The notes: generated by a model from the sequence alone, not told the origin. Shown: positions 53,109 to 63,070, counted from the stretch's first letter. The stretch is DNA of 64,000 nt from Actinomadura graeca (GCF_019175365.1 NZ_CP059572.1:4836001-4900000); one strand, 5' to 3'. Program-made: numbers and translations.

Positions 53109-53848
53109 GGCGGACCGAGTTCCTTGGTGAACCGCTCTGCGGCGTCGCGCATGATGGGCACGACGTCGATGACGGTCTCGCGTGTCATCCGCGCGGACGG
53201 CCCCGACACCGAGAGGGCCGTCAGCGCGGGCGCGCCCCGCAGCGGGACGGCGATGCACCGCACGCCGATCTCCTGCTCCTCCTCGTCTACCGCATAGCCC
53301 TGTTCGCGGATGCGTGCCAGCTCCGTGATGAGGGTTTCGGGGTCGGTGAAGGTGTTGGGCGTGTGCGCGTCCATGCCCGTCCGGGTGAGGATCTCCCTGA
53401 CCCTCTGGTCCGGCAGTTGTGAGAGCAGTGCCTTGCCGACGCCGGTGCAGTGCGGCTGGACGCGCCGTCCGACCTCGGTGAACATCCGCATCGAGTGCTT
53501 GGACGGGACCTGCGCGACGTACACGGCCTCGTCGCCTTCGAGCACGGCCATGTTGGCCGTTTCGCCCACGTCGTCCACGAGCCGGCTCAAGACGGGCCGG
53601 GCCCACGTCCCCAGCAGGCGGCTCGCGCCCTCGCCGAGCCTGATCAGGCGGGGGCCCAGGGCGTAGCGCTTGGACGGCTCCTGCCGGACGTACCCGTGGC
53701 TCACGAGCGTCCGCATCAGCCTGTAGATCGTCGGCATCGGCAGCCCGGAGACCTCCGTCAGCTCCGACAGCGCCATCTCGCCGCCCGCGTCCGCCAGGTG
53801 TTCCAGCAGCTCGAACGCGCGCTCCAGCGACCGTACGGCCTCCGCCAC
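53105..53848 (-). CDS. IclR family transcriptional regulator
   Basis: 247 residues from GTG 53848, GGAGG upstream. N-terminal winged helix (SLERAFELLEHLADAGGEMALSEL, SGLPMPTIYRLMRTLVSHGYVRQ) and a C-terminal effector domain with PHCTGVGKALLSQL and IAVPLRGAPALTALSVSGPSARM. A 6-bp palindrome lies 44 bases before the start. The target is unknown. Confidence 0.93.
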   Translation of the reverse strand: MAEAVRSLERAFELLEHLADAGGEMALSELTEVSGLPMPTIYRLMRTLVSHGYVRQEPSKRYALGPRLIRLGEGASRLLGTWARPVLSRLVDDVGETANMAVLEGDEAVYVAQVPSKHSMRMFTEVGRRVQPHCTGVGKALLSQLPDQRVREILTRTGMDAHTPNTFTDPETLITELARIREQGYAVDEEEQEIGVRCIAVPLRGAPALTALSVSGPSARMTRETVIDVVPIMRDAAERFTKELGPP

Positions 53849-53891
53849 AGGTCCTCCCCCTCTTCGCGATCATCTGAGTCTACGGAGAAAA

Positions 53892-53906
53892 TTTCGCCAC
53901 GCGAAA
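53892..53906 (-). promoter_or_regulatory. Palindromic operator before the IclR gene
   Basis: TTTCGC-CAC-GCGAAA, perfect 6-bp arms in a relatively AT-rich spot (AAAATTTCGC, GCGAAAATGG). A natural autoregulatory site. Confidence 0.5.
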
Positions 53907-54010
53907 ATGGAGCGCCACGGTTACGCGCGGCCACCGCGTGGCAATAACTGTCTACGCCCGGCGTCCGATGTCGCCGCCCCCCTGGCAGCCAACGACGGAG
54001 AGGGGATCGG

Positions 54011-55186
54011 GTGCACACGGGGGGCCGAGGGAGACGCTTGGGCGCGATCGTAGCGGGCTGCGTGCTCGCCGTCCCGCCGATGACGCTGGCGAGCCCGTCC
54101 GCGGGGGCCTTGACCGGGGCGGACAACCCGCCACTGGTGCGCTTAGTCGCCGACCTGGAGATGAGCGGGGGACAGGGCGCCGGTTCCGACTTCCGGGTGA
54201 CCTACACGGTGCGGGTCCATGCGACCGATGGGGTCGCGCGTGATGCCGTCGTCCTTCTGACGGCGCAACGTCCCATGTCCTGGACGGGCCATCCGCCCGA
54301 CTGTGTCGCCACCGAGCAGCGATTGCGCTGTCCCCTCGGGGACGTCGATTCGTCCATGACGGAGCGGGCGGCCACGGTCCGTGTGCCCAGGTCCGCTGTC
54401 ACGACGAAAGCGCTGACCGTCGTCATGGCGGCGAGTGCCGCCAACACGTCCTCGCGTGTGATCCGGGCGGTGTTCTCTCTCTCTGGGAAGGCCCAGGAAG
54501 AGAAGCCCGCCGCCGGTCGTCCCGTTGACGAGTGCCAGAGGCCGGGTAGCGGACGGTGCGTCCCCGAGAAGCCGGCCCTCGTGCCGGGCTCGGGGTGCCC
54601 TCGCGGGGCGTGCGTCAGTAGCAAGCCGGTGGAGAAGCCCCGTTCCAAGCCCCGGAAGTGTCACGGCAAGGGCTGCCAGAGCGCCAAGCCCAAGCCCAAG
54701 GCTCCCGCAGCGGGTTGCAAGGGGAAACACACGTGTCCTGCGGGGTCGTCTGGTGGGAGCGGCAAGCCGTCCCATAGTGGTGGCTCTCCTAAGAGCGCGC
54801 CTCGGCCGTGCAAGGGGGCGTCCTGCCACGGCACGAAAACGCACAGCCAGACGGACGTCGTGCCCGATGGGCCGGGGGAGCCTGAGACCGACAGCGCGGA
54901 GGAGCCGGAGATGCTGAGCGCGCCGTCCGCGCCGGTGGTGCTGCCGCCGCTGAACGCGCCTGGGGCGGCGAGCCCGGAGCCGCGGCCGCGGACGGTGGCC
55001 GGGGAGAGCCGGATGACCCTGATGTCGCCGGTCGCGGCGGACGGCGGGGACGGCACGGACTGGGCCGTCGTCCTCGGGTTCGTGCTGGTGGCGGAGTTCG
55101 GGTTGCTGTGGGGCGCGGCGTGCGCGGTGCTGTGGCGGCGGCGGGCCGCGTTCGAGCGGGCGATCGGCGAGGCCGACGGAGAGTGA
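54011..55186 (+). CDS. Secreted, membrane-anchored cysteine/lysine-rich surface protein
   Basis: 391 residues from GTG 54011 after GAGAGGGG. Signal peptide (RRLGAIVAGCVLAVPPMTLA), a beta-rich domain of about 140 residues (FRVTYTVRVHATDGVARDAVVL), then a Lys/Pro/Ser/Gly stretch with regularly spaced Cys in C-x4-C units (CHGKGC, CKGKHTC, CKGASC, CPRGAC), an acidic linker and a C-terminal helix (VVLGFVLVAEFGLLWGAACAVL) followed by a short charged tail. The Cys pairs could be disulfide loops or a metal site. No family recognised. Confidence 0.7.
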   Translation: MHTGGRGRRLGAIVAGCVLAVPPMTLASPSAGALTGADNPPLVRLVADLEMSGGQGAGSDFRVTYTVRVHATDGVARDAVVLLTAQRPMSWTGHPPDCVATEQRLRCPLGDVDSSMTERAATVRVPRSAVTTKALTVVMAASAANTSSRVIRAVFSLSGKAQEEKPAAGRPVDECQRPGSGRCVPEKPALVPGSGCPRGACVSSKPVEKPRSKPRKCHGKGCQSAKPKPKAPAAGCKGKHTCPAGSSGGSGKPSHSGGSPKSAPRPCKGASCHGTKTHSQTDVVPDGPGEPETDSAEEPEMLSAPSAPVVLPPLNAPGAASPEPRPRTVAGESRMTLMSPVAADGGDGTDWAVVLGFVLVAEFGLLWGAACAVLWRRRAAFERAIGEADGE

Positions 55187-55279
55187 GTGCCGGTATCCGT
55201 AAGTCGTGATGAATGAGCGGACGTGTCAGTATGCTGAGCGGCTGACAGTGAAGGCGCCGTCACGGACAGGGGTTCCGGC

Positions 55280-55522
55280 ATGTCAGACGCGACGCTGCGG
55301 TGTCCGAAATGCGAAGCGGGCCTCGGCACCCACGAACGGCACGGCGTGGTGATCGAGGAGTGCGAGGGGTGCAAGGGCGTGTTCCTCGACCGGGGTGAGC
55401 TGGAGCAGCTCATCGAGGCCGAGAGCCGCTACCTGGCCGAGCTCCCCGCCGCGGCGGGGACGGGATACCAGGGCCGGCACCGGCGGGGGATCATGGAAAG
55501 GATCTTCGCCGGGGAGAAGTAG
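55280..55522 (+). CDS. zf-TFIIB-like zinc ribbon protein
   Basis: 80 residues from ATG 55280. CPKC at 8-11 and CEGC at 28-31 make the zinc ribbon, followed by GVFLDRGELEQLI, the signature of the short zf-TFIIB bacterial family, and a basic tail. Function unknown. Confidence 0.88.
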   Translation: MSDATLRCPKCEAGLGTHERHGVVIEECEGCKGVFLDRGELEQLIEAESRYLAELPAAAGTGYQGRHRRGIMERIFAGEK

Positions 55523-55634
55523 CGCCCGGCGGCACGGCGTCCCGGGGTTGCCACGCGGTACCTACCATCGGGTAGCTTCCCTCCATCGGTGTGCCTCCGA
55601 TGGCTCGCGTGGCCGGTCCCCCCGGGAGAGATCA

Positions 55635-57419
55635 ATGGCATTGGGCTCGCTGCTTCCGGAACTCCTCCCGGGCGGCTCCGGCCGCACCCCGCTGATCGGG
55701 CGGCTCGCCGGATGGGCGCGGGAGAGGCCCGGCGCCCCGGCCTTCACGTTCGCCGACTACTCGCTCGACCCGTCCGGAGCGAAGACGACGCTGGGGTGGG
55801 CGGAGGCCGACCGGCGGGCGCGGGCGATGGCGGCGGCGCTGCGGCGGGTGGCCGGGCCCGGGGAGCGGGCGGCGCTGCTGCTGCCGCAGTCCCTCGACTA
55901 CGTGACGGCGATGCTCGGCGCCCTGTACGCGCGTGTGGTCGCGGTGCCGCTGTTCTCGCCCGACCTGCCGGGGCACGCCGACCGGCTGGCCGGCGCGTAC
56001 TCGGACGCGGCGCCCGCGGTGGCCGTCACGACGCGGAGCGCGCTGCCGCACGTGGAGAAGTTCCTCGCCGACCGTGACGTCCCGCGGCCGGAGGTCGTGC
56101 TCGCCGACGAGGTCGATCCCGGGGCGGCGGACGGGTGGCAAGACGAGCCCGTGGGCTTCGACGACCTCGCCTACCTGCAGTACACCTCGGGATCCACGCG
56201 GCGTCCGGCGGGCGTGCGGATCACCCACGGGAACATGACGGCGAACGCGGCGCAGCTGTGGGCGGGGTGGGCGCCCGGCAGGCCCGATCCCGAGCTGGTG
56301 AGCTGGCTGCCGCTGTTCCACGACATGGGGCTGATCGCGACGGTGGCGCTGCCGCTGGCGCACGGCGACCACGCGATCTTCACCGATCCGGTGTCGTTCC
56401 TCATGAACCCGATGCGGTGGATCGAGCTGATCGCCGAGCGTCCGGGTAAGAACGTGTACACCGCCGGGCCCAACTTCGCTTACGAGTACGTGGGGGCCAG
56501 GGCGTCGGAGGAGCGGCTGTCGGGCCTCGATCTGTCCGGGCTGACGACGTGCCTGAACGGCGCGGAGCCGATCCGCACGTCCACGCTGTCGGCGTTCGCG
56601 GAGCGGTTCGCGGACGCCGGGCTGCGGGCGGGCGCGCAGGCACCGGGGTACGGGCTGGCGGAGGCGACCGTCTTCGTCACCGCGGCGGCGGAGGACCGTC
56701 CCCCGAAGGTCATCACCGTCGATCGGGAGGTGCTGGCCGGTGGCGCGCTGCGGCTCCGCGCGGACGGGGCCGTCCCGCTGGTGTCGTGCGGGCGGCCGTC
56801 CGGGCAGATCGTCGCGATCGTCGATCCCGGGACGCGCGCCGAGCAGCCGGACGGCCGTGTCGGGGAGATCTGGGTGCACGGTCCCAACACCGCGGCGGGC
56901 TACTGGCGCGACCCCGAGCTGTCCCGGGAGACGTTCGGCGCGGAGCTGTCCGAGCCGGGCGCGTTGCCGTCCGGGCCGTGGACGAGGACCGGCGACCACG
57001 GTGTCGTCCACGAAGGTGAGCTGTATGTCACCGGCCGTATCAAGGATCTGATCATCGTGGACGGACGGAACCACTATCCCCAGGACATCGAGATGACCGC
57101 GCAAGAGGCGCACCCGGCCGTCCGCCCGGACCATGTCGCCGCGTTCGCGCTGCAAGGCGAGGAGACCGAGAGGCTCGTCATCGTGGCCGAGCGCAACAGG
57201 CGTGTCCCGATCGGACGGCTCGACCTCCGCGAGGTGGAGTCGGCGGTGCGCGGGGCCGTCAACATCGAGCACGAGATGAGCGTCCACGAGTTCGTGCTGA
57301 TCGAGCCGGGCGGCGTCTCCCGCACCTCCAGCGGGAAGATCGCGCGCGCCGCCACCCGGCGGCGCCACCGTGACGGCGCGCTGCCGACGACCGCGGCCCG
57401 CCTGGCGTCGCGCCGGTAG
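55635..57419 (+). CDS. Long-chain fatty-acyl-AMP ligase (FadD32/FAAL type)
   Basis: 594 residues from ATG 55635, GGGAGAG upstream. The adenylation motif YTSGSTRRPAG is at 183-193, then SWLPLFHDMGLIA, LIAERPGKNVYTAGPNFAYEYV (the FAAL-type text), PGYGLAEATVFV, and the C-terminal Lys in RTSSGKIARAA. FAALs make acyl-adenylates for transfer to a polyketide synthase ACP rather than CoA. The MmpL gene follows at 31 bases and a Pks13-like ACP is encoded at 63201, so the pair fits. Confidence 0.93.
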   Translation: MALGSLLPELLPGGSGRTPLIGRLAGWARERPGAPAFTFADYSLDPSGAKTTLGWAEADRRARAMAAALRRVAGPGERAALLLPQSLDYVTAMLGALYARVVAVPLFSPDLPGHADRLAGAYSDAAPAVAVTTRSALPHVEKFLADRDVPRPEVVLADEVDPGAADGWQDEPVGFDDLAYLQYTSGSTRRPAGVRITHGNMTANAAQLWAGWAPGRPDPELVSWLPLFHDMGLIATVALPLAHGDHAIFTDPVSFLMNPMRWIELIAERPGKNVYTAGPNFAYEYVGARASEERLSGLDLSGLTTCLNGAEPIRTSTLSAFAERFADAGLRAGAQAPGYGLAEATVFVTAAAEDRPPKVITVDREVLAGGALRLRADGAVPLVSCGRPSGQIVAIVDPGTRAEQPDGRVGEIWVHGPNTAAGYWRDPELSRETFGAELSEPGALPSGPWTRTGDHGVVHEGELYVTGRIKDLIIVDGRNHYPQDIEMTAQEAHPAVRPDHVAAFALQGEETERLVIVAERNRRVPIGRLDLREVESAVRGAVNIEHEMSVHEFVLIEPGGVSRTSSGKIARAATRRRHRDGALPTTAARLASRR

Positions 57420-57450
57420 CGCCCGGCGGGCGCGGAACGACGGGAGGGAC

Positions 57451-60015
57451 ATGCTTGCGGGGCTGGGACGGCTGATCCACCGGCGGCGCCGGACCGCCCT
57501 GGTGCTGATCCTGGTGCTCACCGTGGCGGCCGGCGCCTTCGGCGTGGGCGTGTTTTCCAAGTTCAAGGCGGGCGGCTTCGAGGACCCCGACGCCTCGTCC
57601 ACGCTGGTCGCCAAGCTCGGCGGGACCTACTTCGGCAACACCAGCCCCGACGTCCTCGTCCTCTACGAGAGCGACACGATGACGGTGGACGACCCGCGCT
57701 ACAAGGCCGCCGTCGCCACCGCGCTCGCGGGGCTGCCCAGGGAACGGGTCGCCGAGACCATCTCGTACTGGACGGTCGGCGGTGCGGCCGCCGCCTCGTT
57801 CGTGTCCCGCGACCGGCACGGGACGTTCGTCGCGGTGAAGCTGCGCGGCGACGACCGCGCCAAGCTTGAGGGGTTCCGGGCGGTCGAGGACCGGCTGCGG
57901 GCGCCGGGCCTCAGCGCGCGGTTCGGCGGCGGCGTCCCGCTCGGCCAGGAGTTCGGCGAGCAGGTCACCGCGGACATCGTGTGCGCCGAGACCATCACGG
58001 CGCTGCCGCTGCTGATCCTGCTGACGATCCTGTTCGGCGCGCTCGCCGCGTCCCTGCTGCCGATGGTGGTGGCGGCGTTCTCGATGATCGGCGGCCTGGC
58101 CGTCCTGCACGCGGTGACCTACGCCGCGGACGTGACGTCCTTCGCCCTGGAGGTCGTCACGATGATGGGCGTCGGCCTCGCGATCGACTATTCGCTGTTC
58201 ATCATCAGCCGTTTCCGGGAGGAACTGGACCGCGCCGTGGCGGCGGAGGGCCTGGAACCGGGGAGACCCTGGAAACGGGAACGCGGCCAGGCGCGCAGGG
58301 ACGTGAAAGCGGCGCACAGGGAGGCGATGCGCCCGCTGCGGGAGGCGGCCCTGGGCGCGACCATGGCCACCGCCGGGCGCACCATCATGGTCTCCGGCGT
58401 CACCGTGTCCGCCGCGCTCGGCGGGCTGCTGCTCTTCCCGCAGATGTTCCTGCGGACGATCGGGCTCGCCGGGATCGCGACCGTCGTGGTGGCCGTCTTC
58501 GGCGCGACGGTGCTGCTGCCCACGCTGCTGGCGCTGCTCGGCCCGCGCGTCGAATGGGGGCGGATGCCGTGGCGCCGTCCCGGCTCGCAACACGCGCGGA
58601 GCGGACGCGGCTTCTGGTACCGCCTGGGCGGCAGCGTGATGAAGCATCCGCTTCCCTACTTCACGGCCGTCCTGGTCGTCCTCGGCGTGATGTCCGTCCC
58701 GTTCCTGAACGTTCAGTTCGCGAGCCTCGACGCCCGTGTCCTGCCCAAGGACAGCCCTACGCGGGCCGTGGCGGAGACCGTCAAGCACGACTTTCCCAAC
58801 GGATCGTCCGAGCCCGTCGACGTGGTGGTGTCCGGGGACCTGATCCCGCGCGACTGGAAGCCCACCCCCAAGGGCGGCAACATCCCGCCCTACCTGGAGG
58901 ACTTCCGTAGGAGGCTGGGTTCGCTTCCCGGGGTGACCGGTGCGCAGTTCACCGGCTACTCGGGCGAGTACGGGGGCGTGCGCATCTCGGTCACGCACAA
59001 GTACGAGCCCATGGACCCGCGCGCGCAGGATCTGGTGAAGACCGTGCGGGAAATGCGGCTGTCCCAGGACGGCCGGCCACTGCACGTGGACGTCGGCGGC
59101 ATCACCGCCGCGCAGATGGACCTGATGTCCAGCCTTATGCGCACCTTGCCGAAGATGGCGGTCGCCGTCGGGCTGGCCACGTTCGTCCTGTTGTTCATGT
59201 TCTTCGGCTCGGTCGTGCTGCCGCTGAAGGCCATCGTGATGAACGTGCTGTCGATCGGCGCGTCCTTCGGCGTGATCGTGTGGGGCTTCCAGTACGGGCA
59301 CCTCGCCGGGCTCCTGGACTTCACGCCCACCGGCGGCGTCGAGGCCACCAGCATGATCCTTATCCTGGCGGTCGTCTTCGGGCTGTCCATGGACTACGAG
59401 GTCTTCCTGCTCAGCCGCATCCGCGAGGAATGGGACCGCACCCACGACAACCGCGTCGCGGTCGCGTCCGGCATGCAGCGCACCGGCGGCGTCATCACCA
59501 GCGCCGCGCTGCTGTTCCTCGTCGTCATCGCCGGGTTCGGCATGGCCGGCATCACCGTCGTCAAGCTGATCGGCGTCGGCATGTTCGTCGCCGTGGTCGT
59601 GGACGCGGCGCTGGTGCGGTCCCTCCTCGTCCCGGCCACGATGCGGTTCATGGGAGCGGCCAACTGGTGGCTTCCGGGCCCGCTCGCCGGCCTGCACGCC
59701 CACGTCGACCTGCGCGAACGTGCCGACCTGCGCGAACGTGCCGACCTGCCCGGTGTCCCGGCGCCGCCGCCGCCCCCGCTCCCGGACGACCGGCCCTTCC
59801 CCTACGCCCTGCGCTGGGAGCGCCCGCCCGACGAGACGCCGCCGCCCGACGCGGATGAGGTCGCGCCGCCGCCTGAAGACGAGGCCGCCACGTGGGCGCC
59901 TTGGGCGGACGGCCGTCCGCAGCCGCGTCCCGCTCCGGTGGACAACGCGAAACGCGAGATCGTCCCGTCGCCGGACGGCGCGGGCTGGCGCTGGCGGAGA
60001 ACGCCGGAAGCCTGA
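57451..60015 (+). CDS. MmpL family RND lipid exporter
   Basis: 854 residues from ATG 57451 with GGGAGGG upstream. Twelve helices in two halves, each with the proton-relay Asp-Tyr pair: GVGLAIDYSLF (Asp246-Tyr247) and FGLSMDYEVFL (Asp648-Tyr649). The extracytoplasmic loop 1 begins at about 35. The C-terminal 110 residues form a cytoplasmic tail with a duplicated DLRERA unit and a Pro-rich stretch. MmpL proteins export trehalose, glycopeptido- and other lipids; the FAAL and PKS nearby suggest a lipid cargo. Operon with the FAAL. Confidence 0.95.
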   Translation: MLAGLGRLIHRRRRTALVLILVLTVAAGAFGVGVFSKFKAGGFEDPDASSTLVAKLGGTYFGNTSPDVLVLYESDTMTVDDPRYKAAVATALAGLPRERVAETISYWTVGGAAAASFVSRDRHGTFVAVKLRGDDRAKLEGFRAVEDRLRAPGLSARFGGGVPLGQEFGEQVTADIVCAETITALPLLILLTILFGALAASLLPMVVAAFSMIGGLAVLHAVTYAADVTSFALEVVTMMGVGLAIDYSLFIISRFREELDRAVAAEGLEPGRPWKRERGQARRDVKAAHREAMRPLREAALGATMATAGRTIMVSGVTVSAALGGLLLFPQMFLRTIGLAGIATVVVAVFGATVLLPTLLALLGPRVEWGRMPWRRPGSQHARSGRGFWYRLGGSVMKHPLPYFTAVLVVLGVMSVPFLNVQFASLDARVLPKDSPTRAVAETVKHDFPNGSSEPVDVVVSGDLIPRDWKPTPKGGNIPPYLEDFRRRLGSLPGVTGAQFTGYSGEYGGVRISVTHKYEPMDPRAQDLVKTVREMRLSQDGRPLHVDVGGITAAQMDLMSSLMRTLPKMAVAVGLATFVLLFMFFGSVVLPLKAIVMNVLSIGASFGVIVWGFQYGHLAGLLDFTPTGGVEATSMILILAVVFGLSMDYEVFLLSRIREEWDRTHDNRVAVASGMQRTGGVITSAALLFLVVIAGFGMAGITVVKLIGVGMFVAVVVDAALVRSLLVPATMRFMGAANWWLPGPLAGLHAHVDLRERADLRERADLPGVPAPPPPPLPDDRPFPYALRWERPPDETPPPDADEVAPPPEDEAATWAPWADGRPQPRPAPVDNAKREIVPSPDGAGWRWRRTPEA

Positions 60016-60024
60016 GGATCGAGG

Positions 60025-60049
60025 TGAGCCGTCCGGTTCGCCCGGCTCA
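60025..60049. terminator. Small hairpin between convergent MmpL and glycosyltransferase genes
   Basis: TGAGCCG (60025-60031) and CGGCTCA (60043-60049), loop 11. It overlaps the glycosyltransferase stop. Weak. Confidence 0.4.
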
Positions 60050-61279
60050 GCGGAGGAGGGAGGCGAGGACCTCGCGGGCGCGCGCGCTGCCGTCCTCGGC
60101 CTGGAGCCGGACGGCCACGGACTTCGAGCGTTCGGCCATCCCCGCGTCCCGCACGGCGCGCCGGATCCGCGCCGCCAGCCGGGGGACGGTCAGGTCGCGG
60201 AACGGCAGCGGGCGCGGCCCGGCCCCCAGCGCGGCGACGCGCCCGCCCCAGTACGGCTGGTCGCCGAAGAACGGGCACACCACCGACGGGACGCCCGCGC
60301 GCAGCCCGGCGGCCGTCGTGCCGGCGCCTCCGTGGTGCACGACCGCGGACGTCCTCGGGAACAGCCACGAATGCGGGACGTCCCGGACGGCGAGGACGTG
60401 CTCGTCCGAGGTCTCCGGGTCGCCGTGCACCACACCGCGGACTCCGGCGAGACGCAGCGCGGCCCGGACGACCTGGCCGGTGAGCCGCGGGTCCCCGGGC
60501 ACCATGCTGCCGAAGCCGACGTAGACCGGCGCGGGTCCGGCCGCGAGGAAGTCCGTGACGTGGCCGGGTGGCTCCCAGCCGGGCTCGTCCAGGAACCAGT
60601 AGCCGGTCATGGTGACGTATGAGGGCCAGTCCCTGGGACGGGGCACGACCACCGGGCTGAAGCACGCCAGCACCGGTGCCCTGTCGTGACGGGCGCCGCG
60701 GACCGGCAGGCGGGGAAGGCCGAGCGTTTCGTCCCGCCACGGGTTGATGAACGGACGCGACAGCTGCCACGCGATCTGCTCGACCGCGTGGTAGCTGGCC
60801 CGGTTCGCCCAGGGGCCGAGCGTCCGCGCGCGCGCCACGAGCGGATGCGGGAACGCCGCCGTGGGCTGGCTCGGCTGGAAATGGATCAGCGCCCAGGGGA
60901 CGCCGAGGTGCTGGCCGATGTGCTCGGGGAGGAAACCCAGCGTGGGACCCAGGACGAGGTCGGCTCCCTTGCAGGCGTCCAGGCATTCGGCGAGCAGGCG
61001 CTCGGCCATCGGCCGGAGGATGCGCCGGAACCCGGTGAGGAACCGCACCGGGTCGCGTCCACCGGAGAGCAGCTCCTGGCCCGCGTCCGATTCGAGGATC
61101 TCCACCGGGTCCGCGGTGAGCGGCGCGAGCTCCAGACCCGCGGCGGCCACCAGCGGCGCGTACCGGGCGCTTGCGACCAGGCACACCTCGTCGCCTCGCG
61201 CGCGCAGTGCCCGCCCGAGTGCCGCGCAGGGCTGGACGTCCCCGCGCGACCCCGCGGAGAAGATCACGATCCTGTTCAC
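60047..61279 (-). CDS. GT-B (UGT/GT1-type) glycosyltransferase
   Basis: 410 residues from GTG 61279 with GGAGG nearby. RIVIFSAGSRGDVQPCAALGRALRARGD is the acceptor-side start of GT1 enzymes; YVGFGSMVPGD and HHGGAGTTAAGLRAGVPSV, with PFFGDQPYWGGRV, form the nucleotide-sugar site. Close in pattern to natural-product and glycolipid rhamnosyl- or glucosyltransferases. It starts 10 bases after the MFS stop, so one operon. In the locus context the acceptor may be the PKS-derived lipid. Confidence 0.92.
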   Translation of the reverse strand: MNRIVIFSAGSRGDVQPCAALGRALRARGDEVCLVASARYAPLVAAAGLELAPLTADPVEILESDAGQELLSGGRDPVRFLTGFRRILRPMAERLLAECLDACKGADLVLGPTLGFLPEHIGQHLGVPWALIHFQPSQPTAAFPHPLVARARTLGPWANRASYHAVEQIAWQLSRPFINPWRDETLGLPRLPVRGARHDRAPVLACFSPVVVPRPRDWPSYVTMTGYWFLDEPGWEPPGHVTDFLAAGPAPVYVGFGSMVPGDPRLTGQVVRAALRLAGVRGVVHGDPETSDEHVLAVRDVPHSWLFPRTSAVVHHGGAGTTAAGLRAGVPSVVCPFFGDQPYWGGRVAALGAGPRPLPFRDLTVPRLAARIRRAVRDAGMAERSKSVAVRLQAEDGSARAREVLASLLR

Positions 61280-61289
61280 CGCCGCCTCC

Positions 61290-62912
61290 TCACCAGATGT
61301 CGTCGCGCGGGGCCGTCCGCGGGCCGCCCGCCGGGTCGTCGTCCGGGACGTACGGCTCGTGCCGGCCTTCCGGGGGCGCGGGCCGGTGGTGTGGTGTCCC
61401 GGTCCAGGTGAACTCGTCTGGGGTTTTGGCGGGCTCGGTCCTCGTCCGGACGGTGATCGGCGGATCGCGCGGCGCCGGGACGGTGGCCGGGACGGCGGCG
61501 GCGACGGCGACGGCGGGCTCCGGCCGTGGGCGCTCGCGCCGGGCCCTGCGGGGAAGGGTGAACCCGCTGACCAGGCCACCGGTGAGGACGACGGCGGCGC
61601 CGAGGACGAGGGCGGCGGACGTCCCGTCCCGGAACGTCTCCAGTTCGGCGGGGCCCGCGCCCTCCCGGGGAACATGATCGACGAGCAGCCCGAGGACGGC
61701 GATGCCCAGCGCGCCGGACGCCTCGCGGACGACGTTGATGACGCCCCCGGCGACGCCCGCCCGCTCGTCGGGGACGGCCTTCAGCACGTACATCACGAGC
61801 GGCATGCCCATGGCGGCACCGGCACCGACGATCAGGACGCCCGGCATGAGGTCGGCGTAGCCGTCGCCGCTGCGGATCGTGGAGAACAGCACCATGCCGG
61901 CCGCCATGAGGGCGAGGCCGCCGCCGACGGCGGCGCGGGGGCCGACCCTGACGGCCAGCCAGAACGCGACGGGGGTCAGCGCCATGATCGCGATAGCGGG
62001 GGGCAGCAGGACCAGGCCCGCGCGAGGCGGGGAGAAGCCGAGGAAACGCTGGAGGAACGTCGCCGAGTAGAAGATCATCCCGTTGAAGCCGATTCCGTAC
62101 AGCATCTGCGACAGCAGCCCGCCCGCGACGACCCGGTCGCGGAAGAGGCCGAGGTCGACCATCGGGTCGGGGGCCCAGCCCTCGACGAGGACGAAGCAGG
62201 CCAGCGCGGCGGCGGCGAGGGCGAGCACGGCGAGGACCCCCGGGTCGTCCCAGCCGTGCCGGTTCCCGCTCTGCAGGCCGTAGGTGAGGGCGAACAGCAT
62301 CGTCGCCGAGACGAGGACGCCGGGCAGGTCCACGCGGGCGCGGCGGTCCCCGCCCTCACCGGTGAGGACGGCCAGGCCGAGGAGGATCACCAGCACGCCG
62401 GGCACGACGTTGACGAGGAAGATCCAGCCCCAGTGCCACTGCTGGACGATGAACCCGCCGACGGCGGGGCCGAGGGCGGTGGCGCCCGCCGCGGCGCCGA
62501 CCCAGACGACCGTCCCGAGGGAGCGCTCCCCGTCGGTCCGCCCGACGGTGACCATGACCTGCGTGGCGGGCAGCGCGAGCGCGGCCCCGGCGCCCTGCGC
62601 GACGCGGGCGAGGATCAGCGTCGCCGGGTCGGGGGCCAGGCCGCAGACGGCGGACGCGGCGGTGAAGACGGCCATGCCCGTGACGAAGGTGACGCGGCGC
62701 CCGTAGACGTCGGTGAGCCGCCCGCCCGCGATCATCAGGCAGGAGAACGTGAGGATGTAGCCGGTCGCGACCCAGTCCTTCGCCCGGTCGGACATGCCGA
62801 GGTCGCGCATGATGACGGGCAGCGCGTTCGCGACCACCGTGTTGTCCATGGTGATCATGAATGCGCCGACGGCGACCACCGTCAGCGTCCACCGGTATCG
62901 GCCGCGGGTCAC
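61290..62912 (-). CDS. DHA2 (EmrB/QacA) family MFS exporter
   Basis: 540 residues from GTG 62912. Fourteen helices; TMDNTVVANALPVIMRDL, GYILTFSCLMIAGGRLTDVYGRR and GPAVGGFIVQQWHWGWIFLVN are the DHA2 motifs A and C. A 90-residue Pro-rich cytoplasmic tail ends the protein. Upstream of the glycosyltransferase in one operon, divergent from the PKS. A likely second exporter or self-resistance pump for the locus. Confidence 0.93.
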   Translation of the reverse strand: MTRGRYRWTLTVVAVGAFMITMDNTVVANALPVIMRDLGMSDRAKDWVATGYILTFSCLMIAGGRLTDVYGRRVTFVTGMAVFTAASAVCGLAPDPATLILARVAQGAGAALALPATQVMVTVGRTDGERSLGTVVWVGAAAGATALGPAVGGFIVQQWHWGWIFLVNVVPGVLVILLGLAVLTGEGGDRRARVDLPGVLVSATMLFALTYGLQSGNRHGWDDPGVLAVLALAAAALACFVLVEGWAPDPMVDLGLFRDRVVAGGLLSQMLYGIGFNGMIFYSATFLQRFLGFSPPRAGLVLLPPAIAIMALTPVAFWLAVRVGPRAAVGGGLALMAAGMVLFSTIRSGDGYADLMPGVLIVGAGAAMGMPLVMYVLKAVPDERAGVAGGVINVVREASGALGIAVLGLLVDHVPREGAGPAELETFRDGTSAALVLGAAVVLTGGLVSGFTLPRRARRERPRPEPAVAVAAAVPATVPAPRDPPITVRTRTEPAKTPDEFTWTGTPHHRPAPPEGRHEPYVPDDDPAGGPRTAPRDDIW

Positions 62913-63070
62913 TGTCCGCCGGCGGGACGTCCCGATCGCCTCGGGAATCCGCCGTTTCCTCCTTCAGCCTCGGATGGCCACTGTCACCACATGTTGGTGT
63001 CCGGTCACTCAGACGAGTGTGCACCCCGGGACCCCACCATCCCATCGAGCCACAATGACTACTTCCGAGT

